Virus record (IMG/VR): IMGVR_UViG_3300023223_000311
Coordinates: 1 to 37,882 of that record
Origin: a virus
Reading direction: 5' to 3' (one strand)
DNA: 37,882 nt
Below are positions 19,989 to 29,467 of this stretch, piece by piece; position 1 is the stretch's first letter; every line of letters starts with the position of its first letter. Made by a program: the position numbers and the translations under genes. The notes beneath the pieces were generated by a model that saw only the letters and a program-made list of their open reading frames with translations, was not told the origin of the DNA and ran no database searches.

Positions 19989-22954
19989 AATCCTGCACCT
20001 ATATCTTCTTCTAAAGTGTTGAGTAATTGGCGGATATAAAATAAATTCTGGCCAGGCAATAACTTCCTAACTCTTCGTAAATCAGATTCTGTAAACTCAC
20101 CCTGGGCAATGGCACCGGTTACAGCGTTTAAATCCTCAATCGTGCCAGCCGTTGGGCCAAATACAGCACCGAGAATGTTACGACTTGCATACCGGGACAT
20201 AGGGGGAGCACCAATAGCCCTATTCATTCCAACCTCTCCCCGAGTCATTTTTTCTACAATATTGTTGATGTCCCAAAAATAGCCAAATCCTCCTGACCGG
20301 TCTAATGACTCAACAATTAATTTAGCAGGGTCAGAACTTATCTCGCGACCGGCGACAAACTCTTTCGCCCCATACGCCGCCGTTCCAAAAGCCACCGATA
20401 ACAAGAAGCCGTTTAGGGCCTCAGCATCTCTGTATTGTAAATCAGCCACTAATATTTTGTTGTGAGCACTCGCGGCAAACGTTTTAAACTGAAAGATTAA
20501 CTTACCCGTTTCCGAGCTTGTCCATAAAGGTTTCTCCCCTAAGCCTGGGGTAACTATAGTCCTGTCTACATCCTTAAGTACAGCCGCCCTAAAGACCTCT
20601 AAGGCATCGTGATTATCCCACAAATGCCCATTGGAAAGATTTAAACTCCCGGTATCCCCGTGTTTCTGAAACTGTTTAGCAATCGCTTTGGCCTGGCTCT
20701 CACCTATTCCAGACGCTGCAAGGCGCGTAATCATCGATTTAGACGCCTTACCCTCGGATAACTTAACAACACCGGCCAATATTCTGTCCTGCGTTATGAC
20801 CCCTGAGAATGTCTTTAAGGCACTGTTCCATTGTGACATTAACGTCATTTTGCCAAAGGCGTCGGACATCTGTCTCAATCCACGTTCAAACTGAGTCCCT
20901 TTATTGTAAATATCGGTTAATTCGGCCATTGAAGCCGCGCGACCATTTAACACCATATCCAAACCCACAGCCGCTCGCCGGGCTTCATCTTTAGCCATTT
21001 TAAACGTTTTGGGGCTAGTGGCTAAGGTCATTAATCCACGGGATACAGGCCTTAAACCATTCACTGCAATAGGCCTGGCAAGATCAGGAATAGCGCTTAA
21101 GGTCATACCGCCCAGCATACGGACAAAGTTAGCATCCCTCAACACACGTCCGGCGCGAACAAAAAAGCTGTTAGGATCTTCAGGTGTACGGTACGAACCC
21201 CTTAATCTATCTCGCATCGCGCTGATATCAATCTGATCACGTTCCAATCTGTTGGTTAATGCCGTCCGCTCTTTCTCCGTTTTGGCCTTATCGATTAATT
21301 CAGTATAACTCGACGCAATATCTTCTAATTCCTGCTCCATATCCGCCTTACCATACAATCGAGTTAATTCGACATCAGGGGCCATGGTTCTTTTATACTG
21401 CCTGGCAACAATATCAATATCCGATTCTAAAAAGTCTTCGATTAAACGATCGGGGATATTAAAGGTTCGCTCTTTCAAAGGGCCTCGAACATTGGGGATA
21501 ATTTCATAAGGAACCCGTCCAGCGGCTATACCCATAATATTATTGGTAATATCTTCTGCGATGTGTTTGATTTCTAATTCAGTCAAAGCCGCTTCGGCCA
21601 CCTCTGTGGCGTTGGGTTTTTCAGCTAATAATGCAGTGGCTTTATTACGTGTTAGCCAGCTTTCGACAATTCCATTCCATTCGGGACGCTTGGCCGCTAT
21701 CTTTTTGGTGTTGTAAACCCGTGTTAAATAAGAGGTTGCTGTACTCACTTCGACACCAGGGGGTAATAACTTCTCTCTAATCGCCGCCTCTTTCAACGGA
21801 TCAAACACATTTTTACGGAAAGACTCGGCGGCTTGCTGGACTTCGGGGATTTCCGAGACATCGCCACGCCTCGCGACTCTACCTACTTCCTCCCTAAATT
21901 CTTTGGGTGATAGTTTGCCGGCCTTATTCCTCATGACATAATCGTTAATAATTCTTGAAGTAGTGCCTTTACCCCCTCGATACGCCGTATAAAATTTATC
22001 CAAGTCTTTTAATCCCTGGTATAAGCCAGCATCCCACATCTTGATTCTTGTTTCGGCGCTTCCTCCCTCGGGAATAGTGGCTTTACCGTCTACATTCGCT
22101 TGTTTTACTGTGGCAGATTCCATCATATCCGCCGATAATTGACGGGTTTTAACAGAAGGTGAGCTCTCAGCCCTTAACAACGGACTGACCCCCATAGTCT
22201 CAAGACCGCCAACAGAAACCGGTTTTAATTCTGCTTTCGATAAGCTCACGGATTCAGCCGCGCTTAAAGATTTAGTATTACCTGGGACAATAAGCGTATC
22301 AGTATCGGACATCACATCGTCTAACTTCTTGGAAATCGTATTAATCTCTGCCGTACTAAGACTTTTAGCCACACCACCCAAAATACCACTTAAGACCGTC
22401 GCACCCCCAATCGCTAACATTGAGTCAGTTCCAGTACGAGTTTCCTGAAATGACTGTTTAACCGCTTCGGCGGGTATCTCTGAAATCCCACCAATGGCCG
22501 CTAATCGTGCTGCTGACTGACCCACACTGGTTGATGACCTGATAGCCGCACCACCGGGAATCGCTAGCAGGGGCCAGTAGAGAGGGTCTGTGGCGCCTGC
22601 GGCGACTTGAGCCACAAAACCCGTCACTCCTCCGGCATCCAAAGTATTCTTGTCTTGTAATTCCTGATCGATACGGGTTTTCACCATCGACATTTCAGAA
22701 GAGGATTCTACATCAATGAAATTCTCAGCCCATAATTCATACCCTTTTATCACATCGGGTTGATAGGGGTCGAAACCCTCTTCAGGCTCGAATTGATTAA
22801 ACCCAAACCCATTAGAAGCCGCAGAAACAAGGGAGTTTTCTATTCTAAAGCCCGCGCCAAAGACTTCGCCGACCGAAGGCTTAATAGCGTCAATCTCTGG
22901 GGAGTCGGGTAATTGCTGAATAGTCCCGGGGGTAGTCTCAGAGATCAAAGGCAT
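19985..22954 (-). CDS. Large internal virion/ejection protein, 989 aa
   Basis: Placed where T7-like phages encode gp16-type core proteins that leave the capsid with the DNA and help it cross the envelope. The N-terminus is hydrophilic. Ala/Gly-rich amphipathic stretches follow (GGVTGFVAQVAAGATDPLYW, MLAIGGATVLSGILGGVAKS), then long charged helices and another hydrophobic region (GFLLSVAFGTAAYGAKEFVA). No lytic transglycosylase motif was recognised, unlike T7 gp16. The start overlaps the previous gene by 17 bases. Confidence 0.75.
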   Translation of the reverse strand: MPLISETTPGTIQQLPDSPEIDAIKPSVGEVFGAGFRIENSLVSAASNGFGFNQFEPEEGFDPYQPDVIKGYELWAENFIDVESSSEMSMVKTRIDQELQDKNTLDAGGVTGFVAQVAAGATDPLYWPLLAIPGGAAIRSSTSVGQSAARLAAIGGISEIPAEAVKQSFQETRTGTDSMLAIGGATVLSGILGGVAKSLSTAEINTISKKLDDVMSDTDTLIVPGNTKSLSAAESVSLSKAELKPVSVGGLETMGVSPLLRAESSPSVKTRQLSADMMESATVKQANVDGKATIPEGGSAETRIKMWDAGLYQGLKDLDKFYTAYRGGKGTTSRIINDYVMRNKAGKLSPKEFREEVGRVARRGDVSEIPEVQQAAESFRKNVFDPLKEAAIREKLLPPGVEVSTATSYLTRVYNTKKIAAKRPEWNGIVESWLTRNKATALLAEKPNATEVAEAALTELEIKHIAEDITNNIMGIAAGRVPYEIIPNVRGPLKERTFNIPDRLIEDFLESDIDIVARQYKRTMAPDVELTRLYGKADMEQELEDIASSYTELIDKAKTEKERTALTNRLERDQIDISAMRDRLRGSYRTPEDPNSFFVRAGRVLRDANFVRMLGGMTLSAIPDLARPIAVNGLRPVSRGLMTLATSPKTFKMAKDEARRAAVGLDMVLNGRAASMAELTDIYNKGTQFERGLRQMSDAFGKMTLMSQWNSALKTFSGVITQDRILAGVVKLSEGKASKSMITRLAASGIGESQAKAIAKQFQKHGDTGSLNLSNGHLWDNHDALEVFRAAVLKDVDRTIVTPGLGEKPLWTSSETGKLIFQFKTFAASAHNKILVADLQYRDAEALNGFLLSVAFGTAAYGAKEFVAGREISSDPAKLIVESLDRSGGFGYFWDINNIVEKMTRGEVGMNRAIGAPPMSRYASRNILGAVFGPTAGTIEDLNAVTGAIAQGEFTESDLRRVRKLLPGQNLFYIRQLLNTLEEDIGAGL

Positions 22955-25052
22955 TACGCGCCTCCTGAGCCTCTAAGGCGTTGATTTTATTAGATGCTTG
23001 CATGTTCCTGATCGCTATATCGATTTCGGTTCTACCTGCTTCACTTTTTAAGAAATCGGCTCTTTCATTGAAGGGGATAAATTCATTGCCCAATACTCTC
23101 ACTTGAATACCGCGTCGAATCTGATTGGCGCGTCTTTCAAGGTTTATCTTCCTTTGCTTCTTGGACTTTTCTAGCTTGCGACCTGGTGCACCGACTAATT
23201 CTTTGTAGTCTTCCGTCGCTTTGTAGTCAGGTTTATAGCGCATCAAAGCATTATTCTCATCGCGCATAGGTTGTAAAATACCGCTCTCATCCTGCACTAA
23301 AACGGGGTAACTGGGACGTGACTCTCTCGCCACTGAGTTGTCTGTCGCAATAATCGCACCCTCGGCGCCAATAACTTCCATTTCTTCATTAAATTGGTCT
23401 TCAATCCAATTCGAATTAATACCGGGGATGTTATACATCACCTCGGGGGCGTATTTCATAAACCGCTTAGGGCCACCGGTTTCAGTGACTGACCAAACAG
23501 ATTTAGTGGATTGAAAGGCTAATTTCTGGGATTGCTCGACATTACCCCCGGTCATATTCATAAACCGACCAAAAGAGTTACGAAAATCCCCGTCCATAGC
23601 CGCCGGCACATCCGGTACTAGGGAAAATATACCCGTATCAAACCCTCCCTGGTCAAGGTCTTGATTGGCCATGTTCTGTAAATTGCCGGTTAGCTCTTTA
23701 CTCACTGACTGTGCTTGTAGTCGGATCGTGTCTTTCTCGGTATCCGTCAGGCCAAAAGTTGTCTTTCTGGCTTGCTCCAAAGCGACATCGGCATCAATGC
23801 CCGCGCGTATAGCATCGGAGACTTGTAAACTTATTGCTCTTGATTCCTGGGGAATGTCTTTTAAACTGGCCGGCGAAGTCTCTTGAACCCTTGATAAATA
23901 ATCCGACATCAAGCCAACTTGCTCCGCCGTACCAGAACGCATAGCCGCGTTGACATTGGAAACCATCTGGTTAGGGACTAATCCGGTATTCTCAGTAAAT
24001 TCCACATTGTTATTAATCTGATCTTGAGCCGGTAAACCCTCCCACTCTTGAGAAACTTGTTCATACGCTAAATTAACATCTTCTCTGTCTTCACTGTCTG
24101 AAGGATCGGCAGGGATAGCAGGATCGAGGAACAATAACCCTCTTGACGTTTTAGCCGCTGCTTTAGCCGCTTCTGCATTCGCTTTTAAATCAAGCTTCTG
24201 GCGCTGGATCTTGCGGTTAATCTTTTTCTGCTCTTGAGAGACAAATTTATCCCATTCATCCGGGGTAAATCCTTTCGGTGCTTTTAAACTGTCGAGCTGA
24301 TCCATTGCCGCCAGAGGCCCTTCACCGTCAAAGGTTCTTGATAATTCACCCGAGAAATGCGCCTCCCGCTCTTCCAGTTGAACATTTCTAATACGGATTG
24401 ACTTTTGTTCGTCGTTTAAGTCTGTACGATTGTTAATCGAATCAATAGAAAAGGCTAAATTAATCCCTGCTTGTTCGACATCCCCTTCAAAGGCTGACGT
24501 TTGAGCAAGTCGGCTTCTTTCTGTGGCGTTAATCGCCTGGTCTTGATTGGCTTGGTCAGTGATCGCTTTCGCTTGCGATGCCTGAATCTTGGGCCTGAAG
24601 CGGGAAATCATCGAATCAATCGATAAAGCGACAGCCGATTTTGCCGACGGATCAACATTGTCCATCACGCCTTTGGCATAAGCATTCACGGCATCATTAA
24701 AGCCCATTAGATTCTGGGCGTTATCGTTGGCAATTGTGGTGATTTGCTCGATGTTGTCATTGTCTAATGATTTTAAATACCCTTCTCTGGCTGAGATATT
24801 AAAGGCTTTCTTGGAAATACCCCCAATAAAGGTTTCTTCTTTTAGCTGAAGAGGGCCACCCGCTTGCTGTTGCTCTATCCCTGCCTGGGCGCCTTGAATC
24901 TTAGCCTCCGCTATCTGCTTCTCCGCCGCCACTCCCGCCACGCCTGAAGAGAAGGCATCCAACTTCTCACTCAAAGACATTAATAGCTGGGGTTGACCGG
25001 TTGAGACAGTTTGAGGCTGAATATTAACAACGGGCTTGAAAGGCTTGGCCAT
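22938..25052 (-). CDS. Internal virion/ejection protein, 704 aa
   Basis: Long, mostly helical, Gln/Ala/Asp-rich protein (KQIAEAKIQGAQAGIEQQQA, KLDLKANAEAAKAAAKTSRG) in the position of T7 gp15-type core proteins, between a 138-residue gp14-like protein and the largest ejection protein. No enzyme motif is visible. It starts with ATG 25052 at the stop of the gene before it and overlaps the next start. Role inferred from size, composition and order. Confidence 0.75.
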   Translation of the reverse strand: MAKPFKPVVNIQPQTVSTGQPQLLMSLSEKLDAFSSGVAGVAAEKQIAEAKIQGAQAGIEQQQAGGPLQLKEETFIGGISKKAFNISAREGYLKSLDNDNIEQITTIANDNAQNLMGFNDAVNAYAKGVMDNVDPSAKSAVALSIDSMISRFRPKIQASQAKAITDQANQDQAINATERSRLAQTSAFEGDVEQAGINLAFSIDSINNRTDLNDEQKSIRIRNVQLEEREAHFSGELSRTFDGEGPLAAMDQLDSLKAPKGFTPDEWDKFVSQEQKKINRKIQRQKLDLKANAEAAKAAAKTSRGLLFLDPAIPADPSDSEDREDVNLAYEQVSQEWEGLPAQDQINNNVEFTENTGLVPNQMVSNVNAAMRSGTAEQVGLMSDYLSRVQETSPASLKDIPQESRAISLQVSDAIRAGIDADVALEQARKTTFGLTDTEKDTIRLQAQSVSKELTGNLQNMANQDLDQGGFDTGIFSLVPDVPAAMDGDFRNSFGRFMNMTGGNVEQSQKLAFQSTKSVWSVTETGGPKRFMKYAPEVMYNIPGINSNWIEDQFNEEMEVIGAEGAIIATDNSVARESRPSYPVLVQDESGILQPMRDENNALMRYKPDYKATEDYKELVGAPGRKLEKSKKQRKINLERRANQIRRGIQVRVLGNEFIPFNERADFLKSEAGRTEIDIAIRNMQASNKINALEAQEARNAFDL

Positions 25053-25468
25053 TATGCCTCCGGGATTAATTGGGCAATTTGACTGGCGCCCCGAGTCAAC
25101 GAGGTGCCCGCACCAATCTGGGCGAAAGTTCTAGTCGTTTGACCGCGAGCCCGGGTCGTTAGGGCAGAAATACGAGTATTGAACAAATCCCTTTCGGTAG
25201 CGGTTTGCTCGTTTTCAATCGATTGCTGCAAAATAGTTAAGGGAGAGCCCTCAAACGCCGCTATACCCGCCGCACCCGCCTGGGCATTCGCTGTAGCCAG
25301 GGCTGTGGCTAGATTCTCTTTTCGATCAGTTTCCCGCTGAGCGGCGGCTGTTTCTTCAATCTGAGCGGATAATTCAGACTCCCTAACGGCTGTCTTGCCC
25401 GCACGTATCTGACCGCCCACTGAGAACAATGTACCCGCCGCCGCTATAAGAACAGCTGCTTCAGCCAT
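25052..25468 (-). CDS. Small internal virion protein (T7 gp14-like position)
   Basis: The 138-residue Ala-rich protein opens with a hydrophobic segment (AEAAVLIAAAGTLFSVGGQI). Helical heptads follow (SELSAQIEETAAAQRETDRK, ATALATANAQAGAAGIAAFE), then SPLTILQQSIENEQ and a terminal ARGQTTRTFAQIGAG. This is the usual pattern of the small ejection protein encoded after the tail nozzle in podoviruses. Start and stop codons overlap both neighbours. Confidence 0.75.
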   Translation of the reverse strand: MAEAAVLIAAAGTLFSVGGQIRAGKTAVRESELSAQIEETAAAQRETDRKENLATALATANAQAGAAGIAAFEGSPLTILQQSIENEQTATERDLFNTRISALTTRARGQTTRTFAQIGAGTSLTRGASQIAQLIPEA

Positions 25469-27471
25469 TAGACAGACACCTCCAGATAAACCGCCAAGAT
25501 CGTCATGGGCATCGGTTCTTCCTGCGTAATTGATAAAGTAGCTTCAACACTCCAGCCCTGAAGAAAGATTCTTTCTAATCCTGTGTTCGGTATCGGTGCT
25601 TCAAACACATCAACCCCCATCGTCTTATCGGCAATACGCTCACCATTCACTAAAACGCCGTTGCTTTCAAACAATTCTACACCCGCTCTTACAATTCTTT
25701 TGGGTAATGCGGCATTCGGGCCATTCTGCAACGACGTATTAAGGGGCATTGTCTCAATTAAAGGGACAAAGTTTAAGCCCCCGGTAATTAAGGTTGCGGT
25801 TCGCTCAATAACGACTTGACCACCCGACACCACAAACTGACCTTGATAAGCCCCATCAGCAATAACATCTACTGTCTCGCCTTCTAAATGTCCCAACCCT
25901 GTTAATGTGTCGGTAGAAGAGGATGACGCACTCGAGTCAGTGGTTAAGGTAGTATCCTCCCTTTCGAGAAAAAAGGTATCCACGCCGCCAATGGTTCTTT
26001 TCGTGTACAAATAGAGTGTATCATCTACAACAGCTACGGATATTTGCTCACCGTCGGTAATCCATTCCGTAAAGCCCTGGACATCTTCAGAAGCCAACGT
26101 ATTGTAAACCGTCATACTCCCATCAGTATTAACAATATAGGCGTAATTAGCGTCAACTGACGTGGTTCCGCGTGAAACCGCTACTTCAATCGGATCATTG
26201 ATTAAATGGCTCGCTAATACTGAAATAGAACTCGAATTAAACGATTGGGCCTCATCGACAAAGAAAAAGTTTCTCACCGCCTTACCGGTTCTTTGCACAA
26301 ATAACGTCAAGCCATCCACCGTAACGGGTCGTACTTTCTTTGAGCCAAAGGATGTTTGCGGAGCAATTGAAATATTCGACGGAGTAATAGGGCTCGCTTG
26401 AACAGAGAACTCTGCCCCCGAAGTAAATATTTGCAAGGTTCGATTACTGAAAAGACCGACTATAGCGTTAACCTGATCAGTATCTAAAGTAACATCGATA
26501 CCCTCATCATCTCGCGCCTTTCCCTTATTGAAGTCGAAGAACTGATTAACTTTTGACCCCCATAAAGTAGAAGGCCTGAATGTCGTTCCTCCTAACCACA
26601 ATCGAGCTTCGTGGAAAGTCGCGGTTTGAGGCCATCCACGTGTAGCGCTCCACACATCCTCCGTTCGGGCAACGCCTGGAGTCGTTTCTGTTACAAAGAC
26701 TTCAAAGGTCACATCTTTAACAAAAATAGCGGTGAAGGTCATTAGATCCCAGTCTTTAGCGCTATCCCCTGAAAAAGTAACATCAAAAACGGTTGCTGAA
26801 AAAGCACTGACCGAGATAGAACCCTCGCCCCCTGTATTGAGTAAATTCGTTATAGCAACCCGTATATTTTCTTCATTTGTGGAATTATCCCCAGCAAAGA
26901 GAACTTCATCACTTAAAATACCCTCTAATCCTATTTTGTATCGATCACCTTCATTCTGGTTATTGAAGGTCGCTCTTTGCACTTCACTTGTCGGCGCAGG
27001 GCTGGAGGCATCGTTAAAATCAAACTGGGGCTGGTTTAAAAAAGTAACATTGCCGATAGTCCACGCTGTATCTGAAGTCCTTGAAAGCTCCTGAGATTGA
27101 ACGTTAGCATGAAAGATTAAAGCGGTATCAGCGGATTGGATGTAGTCTAACTCTTTAACCTGGGCCAAGGTGTAAGGACTGACGAGGGTGGTTTGTGATA
27201 CCCCATCCTTGAAGACCCTGATCTTTAAGTTGGTGAACAATAAACAGTAGTTGACCTCTGTAGAAAAGGAGAAATTAAAGGTTCTTCCGTCGTTGTCTTC
27301 GTGGATAAACTCGGTACCATTTCGACGCCTTACCCCTCCCTGTACTAAGGTAAGGACGTTCTGCATTTCTTGACCGCCAGCATAATAAGCCTGTAAATCT
27401 TTTCGACCCACTAGCCTGGGGTCTAGTTCACCGCGATTGAAAGAGCTTTGTAACTGCCATATTCTAGCCAT
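25468..27471 (-). CDS. Tail nozzle protein (tail tubular protein B, T7 gp12-like)
   Basis: Forms the tip of the short tail through which DNA leaves. The 667-residue beta-rich protein has the conserved opening SFNRGELDPRLVGRKDLQAY and QEMQNVLTLVQGGVRRRNGT, which is characteristic of this nozzle/stabilisation family. The middle includes TRGWPQTATFHEARLWLGGT, then SKVNQFFDFN, typical of the same fold. It lies directly after tail tube A, with one-base stop/start overlap. Confidence 0.85.
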   Translation of the reverse strand: MARIWQLQSSFNRGELDPRLVGRKDLQAYYAGGQEMQNVLTLVQGGVRRRNGTEFIHEDNDGRTFNFSFSTEVNYCLLFTNLKIRVFKDGVSQTTLVSPYTLAQVKELDYIQSADTALIFHANVQSQELSRTSDTAWTIGNVTFLNQPQFDFNDASSPAPTSEVQRATFNNQNEGDRYKIGLEGILSDEVLFAGDNSTNEENIRVAITNLLNTGGEGSISVSAFSATVFDVTFSGDSAKDWDLMTFTAIFVKDVTFEVFVTETTPGVARTEDVWSATRGWPQTATFHEARLWLGGTTFRPSTLWGSKVNQFFDFNKGKARDDEGIDVTLDTDQVNAIVGLFSNRTLQIFTSGAEFSVQASPITPSNISIAPQTSFGSKKVRPVTVDGLTLFVQRTGKAVRNFFFVDEAQSFNSSSISVLASHLINDPIEVAVSRGTTSVDANYAYIVNTDGSMTVYNTLASEDVQGFTEWITDGEQISVAVVDDTLYLYTKRTIGGVDTFFLEREDTTLTTDSSASSSSTDTLTGLGHLEGETVDVIADGAYQGQFVVSGGQVVIERTATLITGGLNFVPLIETMPLNTSLQNGPNAALPKRIVRAGVELFESNGVLVNGERIADKTMGVDVFEAPIPNTGLERIFLQGWSVEATLSITQEEPMPMTILAVYLEVSV

Positions 27472-28049
27472 TAAAAGCCAAAATCTCCTAAGCCACCGCT
27501 AAACCTTGCATCGGTAAAGGGTTGATCTTGTATCGGGGTTTGAGGATATTGCTGGGCATCAGCCGAATAAGCTTCAGCCATAGCCGACCTGAACTTTTGC
27601 TCATAAAGCGCATTCTTGTTCTCGTTGTCCGTCACAGATAGGGCAAACTCACTCGCCAGTTTGTAAGTGAACGCTAACACAAAGTAGGAAGGTAGCGCCG
27701 AATCAGCGGGTCTAAAGACGTAATCAATATCAATATCATTGGTATTACTGAAGAGCTTGTCCTCAAAAATAGCATATTCAGTTCGGGGATAGACTCTTTC
27801 AATCTTCAGGGAGTCAGTGGGTATTTGAAAGGCTTTACTAAAGCCATTCAAAGGAGTTTGGGATAAGAGATTAAGCTTTTGTTTCTTGACAGCAAACCGC
27901 CAGTAAGTACGCGTTAGCAAGGCAATAAGAATGGGTTCATACAAAGCACTGGCGACCTTAGCCCCTGCGCCTGGATCAGTAAATGACTGTATAGAAGATG
28001 CCCCTATCATTTGAAGTGCATTAGAGGAAATATCAATATCACTTGCCAT
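27471..28049 (-). CDS. Tail tubular protein A (T7 gp11-like adaptor)
   Basis: Ring adaptor joining portal and nozzle. The 192-residue protein has the family features: DIDISSNALQMIGASSIQSF at the N-terminus, a helical YEPILIALLTRTYWRFAVKK region, DSLKIERVYPRTEYAIFEDK and a long helix (AFTYKLASEFALSVTDNENK). AGGAG precedes ATG 28049. It follows the capsid-segment terminator, so it must be reached by readthrough or by an unrecognised promoter. Confidence 0.8.
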   Translation of the reverse strand: MASDIDISSNALQMIGASSIQSFTDPGAGAKVASALYEPILIALLTRTYWRFAVKKQKLNLLSQTPLNGFSKAFQIPTDSLKIERVYPRTEYAIFEDKLFSNTNDIDIDYVFRPADSALPSYFVLAFTYKLASEFALSVTDNENKNALYEQKFRSAMAEAYSADAQQYPQTPIQDQPFTDARFSGGLGDFGF

Positions 28050-28062
28050 AGGAGCCTCTTAT

Positions 28063-28091
28063 AAAAAAGCCCCACCCTCGAAAGGGTGAGG
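28063..28091 (-). terminator. Rho-independent terminator after the capsid segment
   Basis: On the minus strand CCTCACCCT and AGGGTGGGG form a 9-bp stem (one G-U) closed by a TTCG loop, followed by GCTTTTTTAT. It stands between the decoration-like gene and tail tube A and should cut transcripts from the capsid promoter, raising capsid output relative to tail genes. Confidence 0.9.
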
Positions 28092-28119
28092 TAACTATCG
28101 CAAAGTCAGCAGTGGAACT

Positions 28120-28389
28120 CTATGCCAAAGTTAGCGTTGAGCTCAGCGTGGTGACAACGTCAGCGGCAGAAATGGCATCCACAAATACAAGCGTGAATGT
28201 CTCTGTGCCTCCGTTAGCATCAACTGACCAGATTAAATCACCAACATTTAAAACACTGGCTACATCGTTAAAGTAACCTGACCCCACTACCGTTGCTTTC
28301 GCATCAGCTGTGGTATAGGTCCAATGACGAGGCGCATTGCTGTTTGCCATGCTGGATAAGGGTAGAAATGTAGTTGCTGAAAAAGCCAT
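28120..28389 (-). CDS. Small beta-rich head decoration-like protein, 89 aa
   Basis: Directly after the capsid gene, this beta-type protein carries WTYTTADAKATVVGSGYFND and VLNVGDLIWSVDANGGTETF. A related pattern occurs in the 161-residue protein at 31114-31599 (Y-T/S-D-A-V, YF-D, VGD-I/L). Position and the small beta fold suggest a capsid-stabilising decoration protein; that is inference. The gene ends just before the strong terminator. Confidence 0.65.
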   Translation of the reverse strand: MAFSATTFLPLSSMANSNAPRHWTYTTADAKATVVGSGYFNDVASVLNVGDLIWSVDANGGTETFTLVFVDAISAADVVTTLSSTLTLA

Positions 28390-28400
28390 GATAAGCCCCC

Positions 28401-29288
28401 TTATGCGGTTTCATCGTATTGGATTTTGACAATGCCCTGAGGCTCACGCGCTGTACAACCGGCTTTGTAAATGCCGTTCGCTAGCCATGAGGTCTTTGTG
28501 GCAACCCAATCAATAGTGGTTTTAAGATCAATACCAACAGCAATACCGATAGACTCCCTGTGCCAGGCAAACGCGGTACGATCAACAGCAACACCCGGTA
28601 AACCACCTTCAACACGTGAGCCAATCACCTTGAACGTAAAGCCAAGAAACGTATTGAGCTCGCCGTTTACCAGTGCGCGGATAGTGTTAAAGTCGGTCGA
28701 TGTCACCGTGGTATCTTCCAGTAACTTCTGCATAGCCAGGGCGCGTACAACAATAAATCGCCCTTCAGACTCGGACTCAATATCATCCAAATGCCCTTTA
28801 GCACTTCGGATAGACGTTAAATCGAAGTTACGGGATGCTGATATGTCGAAGATTCGACCAGTGTCAGGATTGCCGTCGTTTGTGGTAACGAAACTAAAGC
28901 CCGCGCCACCACCACCGGTACCACCAGCCAGGGTATCGATAATCAACTGATCTTCGCGCCGGCCAATCGCTTTCGCAATCGTCTTTGCTAGTTCAGCTTT
29001 TTCATCAAAGTTAACTTCAGCCTGGTCGAAAATGTCCGTGAATTCTGGCGCATTCCAGTTCTGAAGTGTAGCCGTTTGACGAGCGTGTGAAATATCCATT
29101 GGCGTTACATCGGCTTGCGTAGCCTTCTGATTCGCCAACCCCTTACCCATTCGGGTGAATTTATAGGCCTCACCCACAACACCCATACGCGTGGTAACCG
29201 TTTCGCGTAAGGTTTTCATACCTTGATATTCGTGCTTGACCTCGGAATCAAATTCCGTGACCGCAGCATTCGTGAGATTCTTAGACAT
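28401..29288 (-). CDS. Major capsid protein
   Basis: The 295-residue protein lies in the capsid slot between scaffold/fibre genes and tail tube A, and has its own promoter and terminator. It opens with NAAVTEFDSEVKHEYQGMKT and has MDISHARQTATLQNWNAPEF, EKAELAKTIAKAIGRREDQL, a Gly-rich AGGTGGGGAGF loop and VDRTAFAWHRESIGIAVGID. These features occur in HK97-fold capsid proteins of BPP-1/SIO1-like podoviruses. Fold assignment is from family resemblance; no cleavage site was identified. Confidence 0.85.
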   Translation of the reverse strand: MSKNLTNAAVTEFDSEVKHEYQGMKTLRETVTTRMGVVGEAYKFTRMGKGLANQKATQADVTPMDISHARQTATLQNWNAPEFTDIFDQAEVNFDEKAELAKTIAKAIGRREDQLIIDTLAGGTGGGGAGFSFVTTNDGNPDTGRIFDISASRNFDLTSIRSAKGHLDDIESESEGRFIVVRALAMQKLLEDTTVTSTDFNTIRALVNGELNTFLGFTFKVIGSRVEGGLPGVAVDRTAFAWHRESIGIAVGIDLKTTIDWVATKTSWLANGIYKAGCTAREPQGIVKIQYDETA

Positions 29289-29415
29289 GATATGCCCCTT
29301 TCAATTTACGATTTTTGTGGCTTTAATCGCGTAGCCGGTAAACGGGGCGATTATTAACCTAAGTTAAAAATCTCCAGTTACGGCCCTGAAAGGGGTATCG
29401 AGATAGGATGTAGCT

Positions 29416-29443
29416 ATTATAACATGGATGTGGGTAGTGTAAA
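29416..29443 (-). promoter_or_regulatory. Capsid-gene promoter
   Basis: The minus strand has TTTACA (29443-29438), 16 bases, then TATAAT (29421-29416) preceded by TGT, giving an extended -10. It lies in the 179-base gap between the fibre gene and the capsid gene. The leader, about 120 bases long, includes a small CCCT-TTC-AGGG hairpin (around 29384-29394). Confidence 0.75.
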
Positions 29444-29467
29444 ACTATGGAATAAATATCAGGAAAC

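Noticed and set aside
28471-28950. 159-codon rightward frame opposite the capsid gene
   Set aside because: Antisense shadow of a well-supported capsid gene; no ribosome site.
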